Source: Massilia agrisoli (GTDB lineage Bacteria; Pseudomonadota; Gammaproteobacteria; Burkholderiales; Burkholderiaceae_D). From it: DNA of 64,000 nt. Positions 35,206 through 47,249 of this stretch are shown in pieces (position 1 is the first letter of the stretch; every line of letters starts with the position of its first letter). The stretch covers positions 434,001-498,000 of the forward strand of contig NZ_JAJHPV010000004.1 in assembly GCF_020831365.1 (NCBI RefSeq), written 5' to 3'. The position numbers and the translations under genes are program-made. The notes beneath the pieces were generated by a model. The model was not told the DNA's origin. It searched no databases and worked only from the letters and a program-made list of their open reading frames with translations.

Positions 35206-35679
35206 TCAGGCCCCATCCATCGAGCGGAACAGGTCGTCGCGCACGGTGGCCAGCTGGCCGCGCAGGCTGCCCAGCGCATCGCCCGGGCGGCCGCTGGCCG
35301 ACACCACCTGGGCCGGGATTTCCTGGGCGGTGGTGCGCAGGGAGCGGCCTTCGGCGCTGAGCGAGATGCGCACCTGGCGTTCGTCGTGCGGGTCGCGGTT
35401 GCGCGCCACCAGGCCGTTCGCCTCCAGCCGCTTGAGCAGCGGCGTCAGGGTGCCCGAGTCGAGGAACAGGCGGGCCCCGATATCCTTGACCAGGATGCCG
35501 TCCTGTTCCCACAGCACGAGCATCACCAGGTATTGCGGATAAGTCAGCCCAAGCCGGTCGAGCAGCGGCTTGTAGGTTTTGGTCATGGCATGCGATGCCG
35601 AATACAGCGCGAAGCAGAACTGGTTCTCCAGTGCGAGGATGTTGACCGGCTCCGAGCCGTCCTGCTTTATGCTGTTCAT
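35206..35679 (-). CDS. MarR family regulator, OhrR-like
   Basis: A 157-residue winged-helix regulator. It has the OhrR-type peroxide-sensing Cys in [18 protein letters not shown] and the following [17 protein letters not shown], both very close to organic-hydroperoxide repressors. It starts by ATGA overlap with the SDR gene upstream, so the two are one operon. A classical ohr peroxidase gene is not adjacent. It may therefore sense an oxidised or electrophilic substrate of the SDR enzyme; this is inferred. Confidence 0.88.
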   Translation of the reverse strand: MNSIKQDGSEPVNILALENQFCFALYSASHAMTKTYKPLLDRLGLTYPQYLVMLVLWEQDGILVKDIGARLFLDSGTLTPLLKRLEANGLVARNRDPHDERQVRISLSAEGRSLRTTAQEIPAQVVSASGRPGDALGSLRGQLATVRDDLFRSMDGA

Positions 35680-36440
35680 TCTTTTACCGGCACCGTGTAG
35701 TTGAGGGCAAGGCGGCCGCCATCGACGTACATGGTCTGGCCGGTCATGTAGGACGCGTCGTCGCTGGCGAGGAAGGCGGCAATCGCCGCCACTTCTTCCG
35801 GCTCGCCGCAACGGCCCATCGGCGTGCGCGACAGGATCGTGTGGCGCGCTTCAGGGCTGGCCATGACCGCTTTCCTGGCCAGTTCGGTCAGGATGGTGCC
35901 CGGACCGATGCCGTTGACGCGGATGCCGTGCGGCGCCAGGTTCAGCGCCATCACCTTGGTCAGCTGGTTGACGCCACCCTTTGACACCACATACGGCACC
36001 TGGTTCGGTATCGCCAGCTCGGAATTCACACTCGACATGTTGATGATGCAGCCCGACTGGCGCTTGACCATCTCGCGCGCAACCGCCTGGCCGCACAGGA
36101 ACATCGACTTGAGGTTAATCCGCAGCACCCGGTCGAAATCTTCCTCGGCCAGGTCGAGGAAATCGGCGGCGTGGGTCACCCCCGCATTGTTGATCAGGAT
36201 GTCGACCTGGCCGAATTCCTTCAGCGTCGCCGCCAGCATCGCATCGACGTCGGCCTTCTGGCTGACGTCGGCGGCAAAAAAGCGCGCCGCCTCGCCCAGT
36301 GTGGCGGCAGCGTCGGCGCCTTCCGGCTTGACATCGACCATCATCACGCGCGCGCCTTCGTTGGCCAGGCGCTGGGCGCAGGCCAGCCCGATGCCCTGGG
36401 TGGCGCCGGTGATCACGGCTACTTTGTTGGCTAATCTCAT
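35676..36440 (-). CDS. SDR family NAD(P)-dependent oxidoreductase
   Basis: A 254-residue classical short-chain dehydrogenase. Visible motifs are the cofactor loop TGATQGIGLACA, the NNAG stretch, and the catalytic Ser and YVVSK pair. ATG 36440 is favoured by a GGAA site; ATG 36452 is four codons upstream. It is the first gene of an operon with the OhrR-like regulator. The substrate cannot be read from sequence. Confidence 0.9.
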   Translation of the reverse strand: MRLANKVAVITGATQGIGLACAQRLANEGARVMMVDVKPEGADAAATLGEAARFFAADVSQKADVDAMLAATLKEFGQVDILINNAGVTHAADFLDLAEEDFDRVLRINLKSMFLCGQAVAREMVKRQSGCIINMSSVNSELAIPNQVPYVVSKGGVNQLTKVMALNLAPHGIRVNGIGPGTILTELARKAVMASPEARHTILSRTPMGRCGEPEEVAAIAAFLASDDASYMTGQTMYVDGGRLALNYTVPVKE

Positions 36441-36492
36441 TGTCTGTTCCATGGTGTCGGCAAAAACCCGATTGTAACCAGCGAGCGCGCCG

Positions 36493-37008
36493 TCACAGCA
36501 CGATCGGGTGGTCCGGCAGCTCGTTGACGGCTTCGCCCTCGGCGGGGAAGTGCTGGCGCAGCAAGGCGTTGACCTGGCGGATCGCCGACAGGGTGCTGTC
36601 GTGGAAGTCGCCGCGCTTGAAGCCGTCCGTCATGGTCTGGCAGACCGCCTGCCAGGTCGGGCCGTCGATCAGGCGGCCGATGTTGCGGTCGCAGACGATG
36701 TCGATCTTGTGCTCGGCCAGGTTGACGTAAATGAGCACGCCGCAGTTGTCTTCGGTGTCCCATACGCCGTATTCGGCGAACAGCGCGAGGGCGCGCTGGC
36801 GGTTGCTGACATCGTTCCAGATGAGCTCGAAAGGTATCGAGTTCTCGACAATCAGCCGGACTTCGCCGCGATGGTGCCGCTCGCCTTCGGTGATGGCGGC
36901 GCCCAGGTCGGACAAGCTTGCGGTCGGAAATGCTTCCCTGCCGACCGCGGCCGTGGTGCGCCAGTGGCGCAGTGCGCGCTTGAGGCGCGTGGTGATTGAA
37001 CTCGCCAT
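36493..37008 (-). CDS. TPM domain protein
   Basis: A 171-residue cytoplasmic protein with a TPM phosphatase-like domain, as in the YgcG/TLP18.3 family. Typical parts are GVLIYVNLAEHKIDIVCDRNIG and the C-terminal KRGDFHDSTLSAIRQVN. It overlaps the preceding TPM gene as TAATG, so translation is coupled. The lemA-TPM-TPM order is widespread, but the function of the group is unknown. Confidence 0.87.
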   Translation of the reverse strand: MASSITTRLKRALRHWRTTAAVGREAFPTASLSDLGAAITEGERHHRGEVRLIVENSIPFELIWNDVSNRQRALALFAEYGVWDTEDNCGVLIYVNLAEHKIDIVCDRNIGRLIDGPTWQAVCQTMTDGFKRGDFHDSTLSAIRQVNALLRQHFPAEGEAVNELPDHPIVL

Positions 37009-37826
37009 TACCAGTCTCCCGAGGCGCCGCCGCCATCAAAGCCGCCGCCCCCGCCGCCGAAACCGCCGCCCCCGCCGCCGAAGCCGCCGCCGCCGAAGCC
37101 GCCGCCGCCGAAGCCGCCGCTGCCGCCGCGCCCGGCATTACTCAAGATGCTGCCAAGGATGAAACCGGTGGCGCCGCTGCCCCAGCCGCCGCGCGACAGG
37201 TGCGAACGGCGGCGCGGCCGGAAGATCGACATCAGCACGAAGGCGCCGATGATCAGGGGCAGGATGGGGAACCCTTCGTCTTCCGCCTGGACCTGGCGCT
37301 CGGCCTGTTGCGGCGGGGCAGGGAACATTTCTTTGTTGAGCAGGGTCGCGATTGCGCCGACCCCGGCTACCAGGCCGTCGTAATATGCTTCCTGGCGAAA
37401 ATGTGGTGCGATCACGTCTTGCAGGATGCGCTTGGACTGGGCGTCGGTCAGCACGCCCTGGACGCCACGCCCGGCTTCGATGCGCAGGCGCCGCAGGGCC
37501 GACGGGTTGTCGCGCGCCACCAGCAGCAGCACGCCGTCGTCGATCCCCTTGCGCCCCAGTTTCCACTGGTCGACCACGCGGATGCCGTACTGCTCGATGG
37601 CTTCCGGCTCGGTGGTTTTGACCAGCAGCACGGCGATCTGGCTGCCGGTCTTTGCTTCGTAGTCGGTCAGGACGGCTTCGAGGCGTTCGCGCTGCTCCGC
37701 CGTCAGCATGCCGGCCTGGTCGGTGACGTGGCCGGTCAGCGCCGGCACCGGCACGAACTGGGCGCGGGCGCCGCCGGCAAGGGCCAGCGCCAGGCAGGCA
37801 GCCCAGAATAAGCGCAGCAGGGTCAT
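37008..37826 (-). CDS. TPM domain membrane protein with Gly-rich tail (YgcG-like)
   Basis: A 272-residue protein. Signal peptide (1-22), periplasmic TPM domain (30-165, GRKGIDDGVLLLVARDN), a transmembrane helix (about 187-205) and a short Arg-rich stretch. The tail from residue 232 is nearly pure Gly/Phe (GGFGGGGFGGGGFGG). This is the standard YgcG architecture. It lies four bases after lemA and probably works with it. The Gly tail often mediates weak self-association, but the exact job is not known. Confidence 0.9.
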   Translation of the reverse strand: MTLLRLFWAACLALALAGGARAQFVPVPALTGHVTDQAGMLTAEQRERLEAVLTDYEAKTGSQIAVLLVKTTEPEAIEQYGIRVVDQWKLGRKGIDDGVLLLVARDNPSALRRLRIEAGRGVQGVLTDAQSKRILQDVIAPHFRQEAYYDGLVAGVGAIATLLNKEMFPAPPQQAERQVQAEDEGFPILPLIIGAFVLMSIFRPRRRSHLSRGGWGSGATGFILGSILSNAGRGGSGGFGGGGFGGGGFGGGGGGFGGGGGGFDGGGASGDW

Positions 37827-37829
37827 CGC

Positions 37830-38438
37830 TTACTTGCCGAAATCGACGGTCGGGGCGGTCGAGATGGCCTTCTCGTTTTCAACCGTGAACGATGGCTTGA
37901 CGTCGTAGCCGAACATCATCGCGGTCAGGTTGGTGGGGAAGCTGCGCACCTGCACGTTGTACTCCTGCACCGAAGCGATGTAGCGCTGGCGGGCAACAGT
38001 GATACGGTTTTCCGTGCCTTCCAGCTGCGACTGCAGGTCGCGGAAGCTGGCGTCGGCCTTCAGGTCAGGATATTTTTCGGCCACCACCATCAGGCGCGAC
38101 AGCGCGCCGGACAGCTCGCCCTGCACCTGCTGGAACTTCTGGAACGCTTCCGGATTGTTCAGCACTTCCGGGGTGATCTGGAAACTGGTGGCGGCGGCGC
38201 GCGCGCGCGTGACCGATTCCAGGGTTTCCTTTTCGTGCGAGGCGTAGCCTTTGACCGTGTTGACCAGGTTCGGGATCAGGTCGGCGCGGCGCTGGTACTG
38301 GTTGACCACTTCGCTCCACGCCGCCTTGACGGCTTCGTCCTTGGTCTGGAACTGGTTGTAGCCGCAGCCGGACAGCAGGGCGGCCATGGCAAACGCCAGC
38401 AGCATCTGGGATGTGCGCGCAAATCCGTTAAGTGTCAT
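37830..38438 (-). CDS. lemA: LemA family lipoprotein
   Basis: A 202-residue protein with lipobox LLSGC (Cys25) and a helical LemA domain (NQYQRRADLIPNLVNTVKGY, SRLMVVAEKYPDLKAD). It is likely anchored to a membrane and exposed to the periplasm. It is first in the operon lemA-TPM-TPM. LemA proteins are widespread and their function is still uncertain. Confidence 0.93.
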   Translation of the reverse strand: MTLNGFARTSQMLLAFAMAALLSGCGYNQFQTKDEAVKAAWSEVVNQYQRRADLIPNLVNTVKGYASHEKETLESVTRARAAATSFQITPEVLNNPEAFQKFQQVQGELSGALSRLMVVAEKYPDLKADASFRDLQSQLEGTENRITVARQRYIASVQEYNVQVRSFPTNLTAMMFGYDVKPSFTVENEKAISTAPTVDFGK

Positions 38439-38565
38439 GATGGTATCAATCCCTGGTAGTTGTCGAATAATTAAAAATATACCCTAAACCACCAATTGTG
38501 TGCGTACAAATGCACACGCCGCTCGCGGTACAATGCCGGGTTTGTACCTGAATACGAAGGCTCCC

Positions 38566-39387
38566 GTGAAATTCATCGATAAGCTGTCCGCCGCCTGGAC
38601 CACCAATAACTCGCTGCTGTGTGTCGGGCTCGACCCCGACCTCGACCGTTTCCCGGCGCATCTGAAGGACCAGCCGGACGCTATCGTCACCTTTTGCAAG
38701 GCCATCATCGACGCCACCGCCGACCTGGCCTGCGCCTTCAAGCCGCAGATCGCCTACTTCGCCGCGCTCGGCGCCGAAGGCCAGCTGGAAGAAATCTGCC
38801 GCTACCTGCGCGACACCTACCCGCACATCCCGCTGGTGCTCGACGCCAAGCGCGGCGACATCGGCGCCACCGCCCACCAATACGCGCGCGAGGCTTTCGA
38901 CCGCTACGGCGCCGACGCCGTCACCGTCAACCCCTACATGGGCTTCGATTCGGTCGAGCCCTACATGGCCTGGCCCGACCGCGGCGTGATCGTCCTGTGC
39001 CGCACCTCGAATGCGGGCGGCTCCGACCTGCAGTTCCTCGACGTCGGCGGAACCAGGCTGTACCAGCATGTCGCGCGCCTGGTCGCCGAAAAATGGAACC
39101 GCAACGGCCAGTGCGCGCTGGTGGTCGGCGCCACCTTCCCGGAAGAACTGGCCCAGGTGCGCGCGATCGTCGGCGACATGCCGCTCCTGGTGCCGGGCGT
39201 CGGCGCCCAGGGCGGCGATGTCGCCGCCACTGTCACTGCCGGCAAGAGCGCCAACGGCGCCGGCATGATGATCAATTCCTCGCGCGCGATCCTGTACGCC
39301 GCGCCGCAAGCCGGCGAAGACTTCGCCGCGGCCGCGCGCCGGGTGGCGCTGCAAACGCGCGACGAGATCAACCGCTTCCGCAACTGA
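38566..39387 (+). CDS. pyrF: Orotidine 5'-phosphate decarboxylase (long type)
   Basis: A 273-residue PyrF of the longer subfamily common in actinobacteria and betaproteobacteria. It catalyses the last step of UMP synthesis. The catalytic motif is [12 protein letters not shown] near residue 98, with [12 protein letters not shown] following. The start is GTG 38566, chosen because the homologous N-terminus ([10 protein letters not shown]) begins there. The gene is monocistronic and divergent from lemA. Confidence 0.94.
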   Translation: MKFIDKLSAAWTTNNSLLCVGLDPDLDRFPAHLKDQPDAIVTFCKAIIDATADLACAFKPQIAYFAALGAEGQLEEICRYLRDTYPHIPLVLDAKRGDIGATAHQYAREAFDRYGADAVTVNPYMGFDSVEPYMAWPDRGVIVLCRTSNAGGSDLQFLDVGGTRLYQHVARLVAEKWNRNGQCALVVGATFPEELAQVRAIVGDMPLLVPGVGAQGGDVAATVTAGKSANGAGMMINSSRAILYAAPQAGEDFAAAARRVALQTRDEINRFRN

Positions 39388-39399
39388 GGCCAGCCACCC

Positions 39400-41760
<2,361 letters not shown>

Positions 41761-41767
41761 GGCCCGC

Positions 41768-44656
41768 ATGGTATCCGATCCGACATCGGGCGCCGCCCCG
41801 GAACCCGACTACCGCGCCCTGTTCGCGGCGGTGCCGGTGCCGTTGATGGTGCTCGCTCCCGATTTCACCATCGTCGCCGTCAACGAGCCCTTCATCAAAG
41901 TCAGCCTGGCCGAGCGCGCCGACATGGTCGGGCGCAACGTGTTCGACGTCTTCCCCGACAATCCGGACGACCCGCAGCCGGCTGGATCAAGCAAGCTGCG
42001 CGCATCGCTGGAAAGGGTGGTGCGCACGCGCGAGGCGGACACGATGGCGGTGCAAAAGTACGACGTGCGCGTGGGCGACGCCTTCACCGAGCGCTACTGG
42101 AGCGTGATCAACATCCCCTTGCTCGATGCCGGCGGCGCCCTGACCCATATCTTGCACCGCTCGGAAGACGTCACGCAATTCCACGGCGCGGCGGCGCGCG
42201 AGGCGCGCATGGAATCGCGCATCGAAGCCCAGTCGCGTGAAATAGAGCAGGCCAACCGCCGCCTGCGAGACGCCAATGAAGAACTGGACGTGCGCGTGGT
42301 GGCGCGCACCGAGGAGCTGCGCAAGGAGCGCGAGTACTTCCAGTCGCTGCTGATGGCCGTGCCGGTACCGGTATCGGTCATGCACGGGCCGCACCACCGC
42401 TTCGTGCTGGAGAACGATGCGCACCGCGCCATGAGCCAGCAGCGCGACATCATCGGCAAAACCTACGCCGAGGCTTTCCCGGATGCCGCCGCTGCGCTGC
42501 TGCCCATCCTCGACCGGATCTACGCCACCGGCGAGCCTTTCATCGCCGACCGCCACCTGGTGCGTTTCGCCATCCGTCCCGGAGGGCCCCAGGAAGACTT
42601 CATCTTCAGCATGTCATGGCATCCGCTGTTCGGGATGGATGGCCACGTTGAAGGCATCATCACGGCGACCCAGAACCTGACCGAGCAGTTGCGCGCCGAG
42701 GCGCGCGAGCATGAACGGGAGGCCCGCTATCGCAGCCTGTTCGAATCGATCGACGAAGGCTTCTGCGTGATCGAAATGCTGTACGACGACGAGGGCAAGC
42801 CGGCCGACTACCGCTTCCTGGAAACGAATAACGCATTTGTCGAAAACACCGGACTGGCGGACGCGAACGGAAAAACGGTGCGCGAACTGGCGCCGATGCA
42901 CGAACAGCACTGGTTCGACATTTACGGGCGCGTGGCGAGCACGGGAGAGCCGATCCGTTTCGAGAACGAGGCGCGCGCGCTGGGCCGCTGGTACGAGGTG
43001 TATGCTTTCCGCCTCGGTAATCCGGCGCTGCACCAGGTGGGGATATTGTTCAAGGACGTCGCCGAACGCCGGCGCGCCGAGGATGAGCTGCGCAACAGCG
43101 AGCGGCGCGCCCTTGCCGCCGCCCGCGACGCGCAAGGCGAGCGGCGGCGCCTTGACGCGCTGCTGCAGGCCGCGCCGGCCGGCATCGTCGTCACCGATGC
43201 GGACGGCAAGGTCCTGATGACGAACGCCGCCCACCGGCGCCTGTGGGGAGATCCGGGCGACGGCAGGCAAGCCGTCCTGCGCAAGGGCTGGTGGGCGGAC
43301 GGATCGGCGCGCCACGGACAGCCGCTGGCGCCACACGAGTGGATCACCGCGCGGGTGCTGCGCGGCGAAGAGGCGCCGCGCGACACGGTCGAAATCGAAA
43401 CCTCCGATACGCCGCCGGTACGCCGGATCGTGCTGGTCACCGGTGCGCCGATCGTCGATGAACACGGCGCGATCACCGGCGCGGTGGTCACGCAAATGGA
43501 CATCACCGACCGGGTCAGGGCAGAGGAAGCGCTGCGCCAGGACGACCGCCGCAAGGATGAATTCCTGGCGATGCTGGCGCACGAGCTGCGCAACCCGCTG
43601 TCGCCGATCGGCGCGGCGGCCGACCTGCTGGCCATGGGGCGTCTCGACGCCGCCCGCGTCAGGCAGACCAGCGCGGTCATCTCGCGCCAGGTCAAGCACA
43701 TGACAGGGCTGGTCGACGACCTGCTGGATGTATCGCGCGTCACCCGCGGCCTGATCACCCTGGAAAGCGAAAAACTCGATGCGCGCCGCATCGTCGCCGA
43801 AGCGGTGGAGCAGGTGCGCCCGCTGATCGACGCGCGCCGCCACCAGTTGACGGTGCACACGCCACCGGAACCGGCGTATGTGATGGGCGACCAGAAACGC
43901 CTGACCCAAGTGCTGGCCAACCTGCTCAACAACGCGGCCAAGTACACGCCGCTCGATGGCAGCATCGTCATCGCGGTCGAACTCGACGGCGGCTACGTGC
44001 GCACGCGGGTGACCGACAACGGCATCGGCATGGCGCCCGAAGTGCTGGCCCGTGCGTTCGAGCTGTTCTCGCAGGCCGAACGTACGTCCGACCGTTCGCA
44101 GGGCGGGCTGGGGATCGGGCTGGCGCTGGTGAAAAGCCTGGTCGAGCTGCATGGCGGCACCGTGTCGGCACACAGTGACGGCATCGGCGCCGGCAGCACG
44201 TTCACGCTATGCCTGCCGCGCGTGGCGGCGCAGGCGCCAGGCAGGCGCGACGTCCCCGACACCGCGCAGGCCGACCCGGCGAGGGTGATGAAGGTCATGG
44301 TTGTGGACGACAATACCGACGCCGCCGAAATGCTGGCGATGTATGTCGAGGCGCTCGGGCACGAGGTAGCGGTCGAATACAGTTCGGCCAAGGCGCTGGC
44401 GCTGGCGCAAGCGGTGCGCCCGGACGTGTGCCTGCTCGATATCGGCCTGCCCGACATGGACGGCTACGAACTGGCGCGGCGCCTGCGTGCTGACGACGCC
44501 ACGGCGTCTAGCGTGCTGGTGGCGGTGACGGGTTATGGCCAGGAGCAGGACCGCAGCCGCACGCGCGCGGCCGGCTTCGACCACCACTTCGTCAAACCGG
44601 TGAACACCGCCGCCCTGGCCGAACTGCTGCGCAAGGCGGCCGAGAACCGCGCCTAG
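41768..44656 (+). CDS. Hybrid sensor histidine kinase (multi-PAS-HisKA-HATPase-REC)
   Basis: A 962-residue soluble hybrid kinase with four PAS-like domains (about 15-140, 195-310, 325-440, 460-580), a coiled coil between the first two, HisKA His605 in LAHELRNPLSP, an ATPase domain with NLLNNAAKYTPLDG, and a REC domain with Asp891 in LLDIGLPDMDG. GAGG is five bases before ATG 41768. Its catalytic half aligns closely with the kinase upstream, suggesting duplication. It ends by four-base overlap with the convergent sbcB. Confidence 0.9.
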   Translation: MVSDPTSGAAPEPDYRALFAAVPVPLMVLAPDFTIVAVNEPFIKVSLAERADMVGRNVFDVFPDNPDDPQPAGSSKLRASLERVVRTREADTMAVQKYDVRVGDAFTERYWSVINIPLLDAGGALTHILHRSEDVTQFHGAAAREARMESRIEAQSREIEQANRRLRDANEELDVRVVARTEELRKEREYFQSLLMAVPVPVSVMHGPHHRFVLENDAHRAMSQQRDIIGKTYAEAFPDAAAALLPILDRIYATGEPFIADRHLVRFAIRPGGPQEDFIFSMSWHPLFGMDGHVEGIITATQNLTEQLRAEAREHEREARYRSLFESIDEGFCVIEMLYDDEGKPADYRFLETNNAFVENTGLADANGKTVRELAPMHEQHWFDIYGRVASTGEPIRFENEARALGRWYEVYAFRLGNPALHQVGILFKDVAERRRAEDELRNSERRALAAARDAQGERRRLDALLQAAPAGIVVTDADGKVLMTNAAHRRLWGDPGDGRQAVLRKGWWADGSARHGQPLAPHEWITARVLRGEEAPRDTVEIETSDTPPVRRIVLVTGAPIVDEHGAITGAVVTQMDITDRVRAEEALRQDDRRKDEFLAMLAHELRNPLSPIGAAADLLAMGRLDAARVRQTSAVISRQVKHMTGLVDDLLDVSRVTRGLITLESEKLDARRIVAEAVEQVRPLIDARRHQLTVHTPPEPAYVMGDQKRLTQVLANLLNNAAKYTPLDGSIVIAVELDGGYVRTRVTDNGIGMAPEVLARAFELFSQAERTSDRSQGGLGIGLALVKSLVELHGGTVSAHSDGIGAGSTFTLCLPRVAAQAPGRRDVPDTAQADPARVMKVMVVDDNTDAAEMLAMYVEALGHEVAVEYSSAKALALAQAVRPDVCLLDIGLPDMDGYELARRLRADDATASSVLVAVTGYGQEQDRSRTRAAGFDHHFVKPVNTAALAELLRKAAENRA

Positions 44657-46101
44657 TAGCGCTGCGGCGCGATCGACTCGGCGTAGTCGTACAGGGCGCC
44701 TAGGATTTCCTCGGCGCGTTCGTCGGCATCTTCGGAAAGCGCATCGACTTCGGCAAACAGCTGCTCCACGGTGCGCGCACCTGCGGCGCCGTCGAACAGG
44801 CGCGCCGCGCGGTGCTGCTCCCAGTGCAGCGCCTCGGCTTCACCCAGCGTCTCGGGGAAGTTGCGCGCGCGGTAGCGGAACAGCAGTTCGGCCAGGCGTT
44901 CATCGTCGAACGTCGGGCGCAGCTGCGCCAGTTTCGCCGGCGCCTCGGCGCGCAGCGAATCGAGCTTGCGGCGGTCGTCGCGGCTGACAAAGCCCCCGTA
45001 CAGGTCTTCGTCGACATCGGTGTCTTCGGTTGGCGCGGGGCGCTGGTAGACCTGTTCCCACACCATGCTCATGTCGGGCGCGCCGGCTGCGATGGCCGCA
45101 TGCGCCAGGCCGCGTTCGAGGTCGATGCCCCAGCGTTCGGCCAACGCCGCGCTCAGCGTCTTCAGGTTACCGACCAGCATAGGCGACTTGTTCAGGTGGA
45201 TGCTCTTGACCGGCAGGCGGGTCACGCCCTCGGGCAGGTCGGCGGCGCGGGTGAACATGCGCAGGCGGATCGTCTCCGCATCCATGCCGAACAGCTCCGA
45301 AGGATCATGGCTGCAGTCCCACACCAGCACTTCGTTCTTGTTGGACGGATGGGTGCCGAGCGGCCAGACCAGCCCGATGCAGCCGCGTTCGACCGGGAAC
45401 ATGCCCGACACGTGCAGGAAGGGCTGGCGCGTGCCCGGTGCGAGGTGCAGCCCCATCTCGGAGGCCACCTTGTCCTTCTTGTGCAGGCCGAGGCAGAAGT
45501 CGAACAGGCGCGGCTGCCTGTCGCGGATCAGGCGCGCCAGCGCGATGGTGGCGCGCACGTCCGACAGCGCGTCGTGCGCCGCGTCGTGGACCAGGCCATT
45601 GGCCCTGGTCAGTTCTTCCAGTCTGAAGCTGGGGCGGCCATCTTCGCGCAGCGGCCATTCGATGCCTTCCGGGCGCAGCGCGTAGGTCATGCGGACGACG
45701 TCGAGCAGGTCCCAGCGGCCGCAGTTGTTCTGCCACTCGCGCGCATACGGATCGATCAGGTTGCGCCAGAACAGGAAGCGGGTCACCTCGTCGTCGAAAC
45801 GGATGGTGTTGTAGCCGACGCCGATGGTGCCGGGCTGGGAGAACGCCGCTTCGATGGCGGCGGCGAACTTGTGCTCGGGGACGCCGTGTTCAAGGCAATG
45901 CTGCGGCGTGATGCCGGTGATCAGGCAGGACTGCGGATCGGGCAGGAAGTCCGGCGCCGGCTGGCAGTACAGCATGATCGGGTCGCCGATTTCATTCAGG
46001 TTGGCGTCGGTGCGGATCGCCGCGAACTGCGCCGGGCGGTCGCGCCGCGGTTGCACGCCGAAGGTCTCGTAGTCGTGCCAGAGGAAGGTGTGGGTTGTCA
46101 T
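44653..46101 (-). CDS. sbcB: Exodeoxyribonuclease I
   Basis: A 482-residue single-strand 3'-5' exonuclease of the DEDDh group. The first catalytic pair is in WHDYETFG, the second Asp is near residue 100 in NTIRFDDEVTRF, and the His/Asp pair is in HDALSDVRATI. The exonuclease I C-terminal helical domain is complete. It acts in mismatch repair and recombination. ATG 46101 has only a weak ribosome site. It is monocistronic. Confidence 0.93.
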   Translation of the reverse strand: MTTHTFLWHDYETFGVQPRRDRPAQFAAIRTDANLNEIGDPIMLYCQPAPDFLPDPQSCLITGITPQHCLEHGVPEHKFAAAIEAAFSQPGTIGVGYNTIRFDDEVTRFLFWRNLIDPYAREWQNNCGRWDLLDVVRMTYALRPEGIEWPLREDGRPSFRLEELTRANGLVHDAAHDALSDVRATIALARLIRDRQPRLFDFCLGLHKKDKVASEMGLHLAPGTRQPFLHVSGMFPVERGCIGLVWPLGTHPSNKNEVLVWDCSHDPSELFGMDAETIRLRMFTRAADLPEGVTRLPVKSIHLNKSPMLVGNLKTLSAALAERWGIDLERGLAHAAIAAGAPDMSMVWEQVYQRPAPTEDTDVDEDLYGGFVSRDDRRKLDSLRAEAPAKLAQLRPTFDDERLAELLFRYRARNFPETLGEAEALHWEQHRAARLFDGAAGARTVEQLFAEVDALSEDADERAEEILGALYDYAESIAPQRY

Positions 46102-46153
46102 GGGCGCTATTGTACCGAGTTCGGCACGCCTGAAGCCGGCCCGATGGGCGTCG

Positions 46154-47119
46154 TCAGACCGCGACCCGGTTGCGGCCGTCCTGCTTGGCGCGGTACAGCG
46201 CCGCGTCGGCGCGCGCCACCAGCGCGTCTTCGTTCTCGCCTGGCGCCAGGCAGGCGACGCCGAACGAGCCGGTGATGTGCGGCAGGGGCAGGCGCATGTC
46301 GCCAAACACCACGGCCTCCTGCAGGCGCCAGCACAGGCGCTCGGCGACCATCAGCGCCAGTTGCTCGTTGGTGTCGGGGAGGATCACCATCAGCTCCTCG
46401 CCGCCATAGCGCACCGCGAAATCGGTCGGGCGCAAGGCGGCGGCCACCACGTCGGAGGCGGCGCGCAGCGCGTCGTCGCCGGCCGGGTGGCCGTGGGTGT
46501 CGTTAAAACGCTTGAAATGGTCAAGGTCGATCATGACGAGCGACAGCGGCGCGCCATTGCGCTGCGCCGTGGCGATCATCTTGGGCAGCATGTCGTTCAG
46601 CCAGGCGCGGTTGTACAGGCCGGTCAGGCTGTCGTTGAGCGACAGCTGGCGGTAGAACTCGCCGAGCTTCTGGCGCCGGCGCAGCAAGGCATTGGCGGCG
46701 CGGATGCGGAAGGAGAGCAGGCGCAGCAGGTTGCGCGCCAGGCCGTTCGATTCGTCGATCAGGCGCCATACCAGCTCGGCTTCGATGACCAGCAACTCGG
46801 ACTCTTCGCTGGCGGTGATCGCGAACAGGTTGGCGGTGTCGTCCAGCACGGCTTGCTCGCCGACGCTTTCGCCCGGCAGGATCTTGCTGACCGTGCCGTC
46901 ATTCAGGCCGCTGCTGGTGTCCGCCTCGACATCGAGCGCGCCGCGCAGCACGATGTACAGGCGCGCGCGGTAGCTGTCGGCAACCCTGGCGCCCAGCGGC
47001 AGTCGCACAATGGCGCAGTCCGCCAACGCCCGCGCGGTGGTTTCCGCGTTGGTGCCGGCGAACAGTTGCAGGTCCTCGACCTGGTAAGGGGACGCACCGA
47101 AGGTGCCGATCTGGTCCAA
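46154..47119 (-). CDS. Diguanylate cyclase with N-terminal cyclic-nucleotide-binding-like domain
   Basis: A 321-residue protein. Residues 10-125 resemble a cNMP-binding (CAP-like) beta-roll. Residues 155-315 are a GGDEF domain with active site GGEEL and substrate/metal residues in MIDLDHFKRFNDTHGH. The GGEE signature is usually active, making c-di-GMP. The start must be TTG 47119 (GGAA eight bases upstream), because a stop codon lies close upstream in frame and no ATG follows until the cyclase domain. It is divergent from a metal-receptor-like gene. Confidence 0.86.
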   Translation of the reverse strand: MDQIGTFGASPYQVEDLQLFAGTNAETTARALADCAIVRLPLGARVADSYRARLYIVLRGALDVEADTSSGLNDGTVSKILPGESVGEQAVLDDTANLFAITASEESELLVIEAELVWRLIDESNGLARNLLRLLSFRIRAANALLRRRQKLGEFYRQLSLNDSLTGLYNRAWLNDMLPKMIATAQRNGAPLSLVMIDLDHFKRFNDTHGHPAGDDALRAASDVVAAALRPTDFAVRYGGEELMVILPDTNEQLALMVAERLCWRLQEAVVFGDMRLPLPHITGSFGVACLAPGENEDALVARADAALYRAKQDGRNRVAV

Positions 47120-47249
47120 AATGCGCTTTCCGGAGGGAATACAATTCTGTTAAGAAACGAATGATAGCGCATTGCATCGTTGGCGGGAGCACTGGCGCTC
47201 GCGAAACAACAGTGTTTCAATAGCAGGCGTTCACTTTTTACAAAAATCC

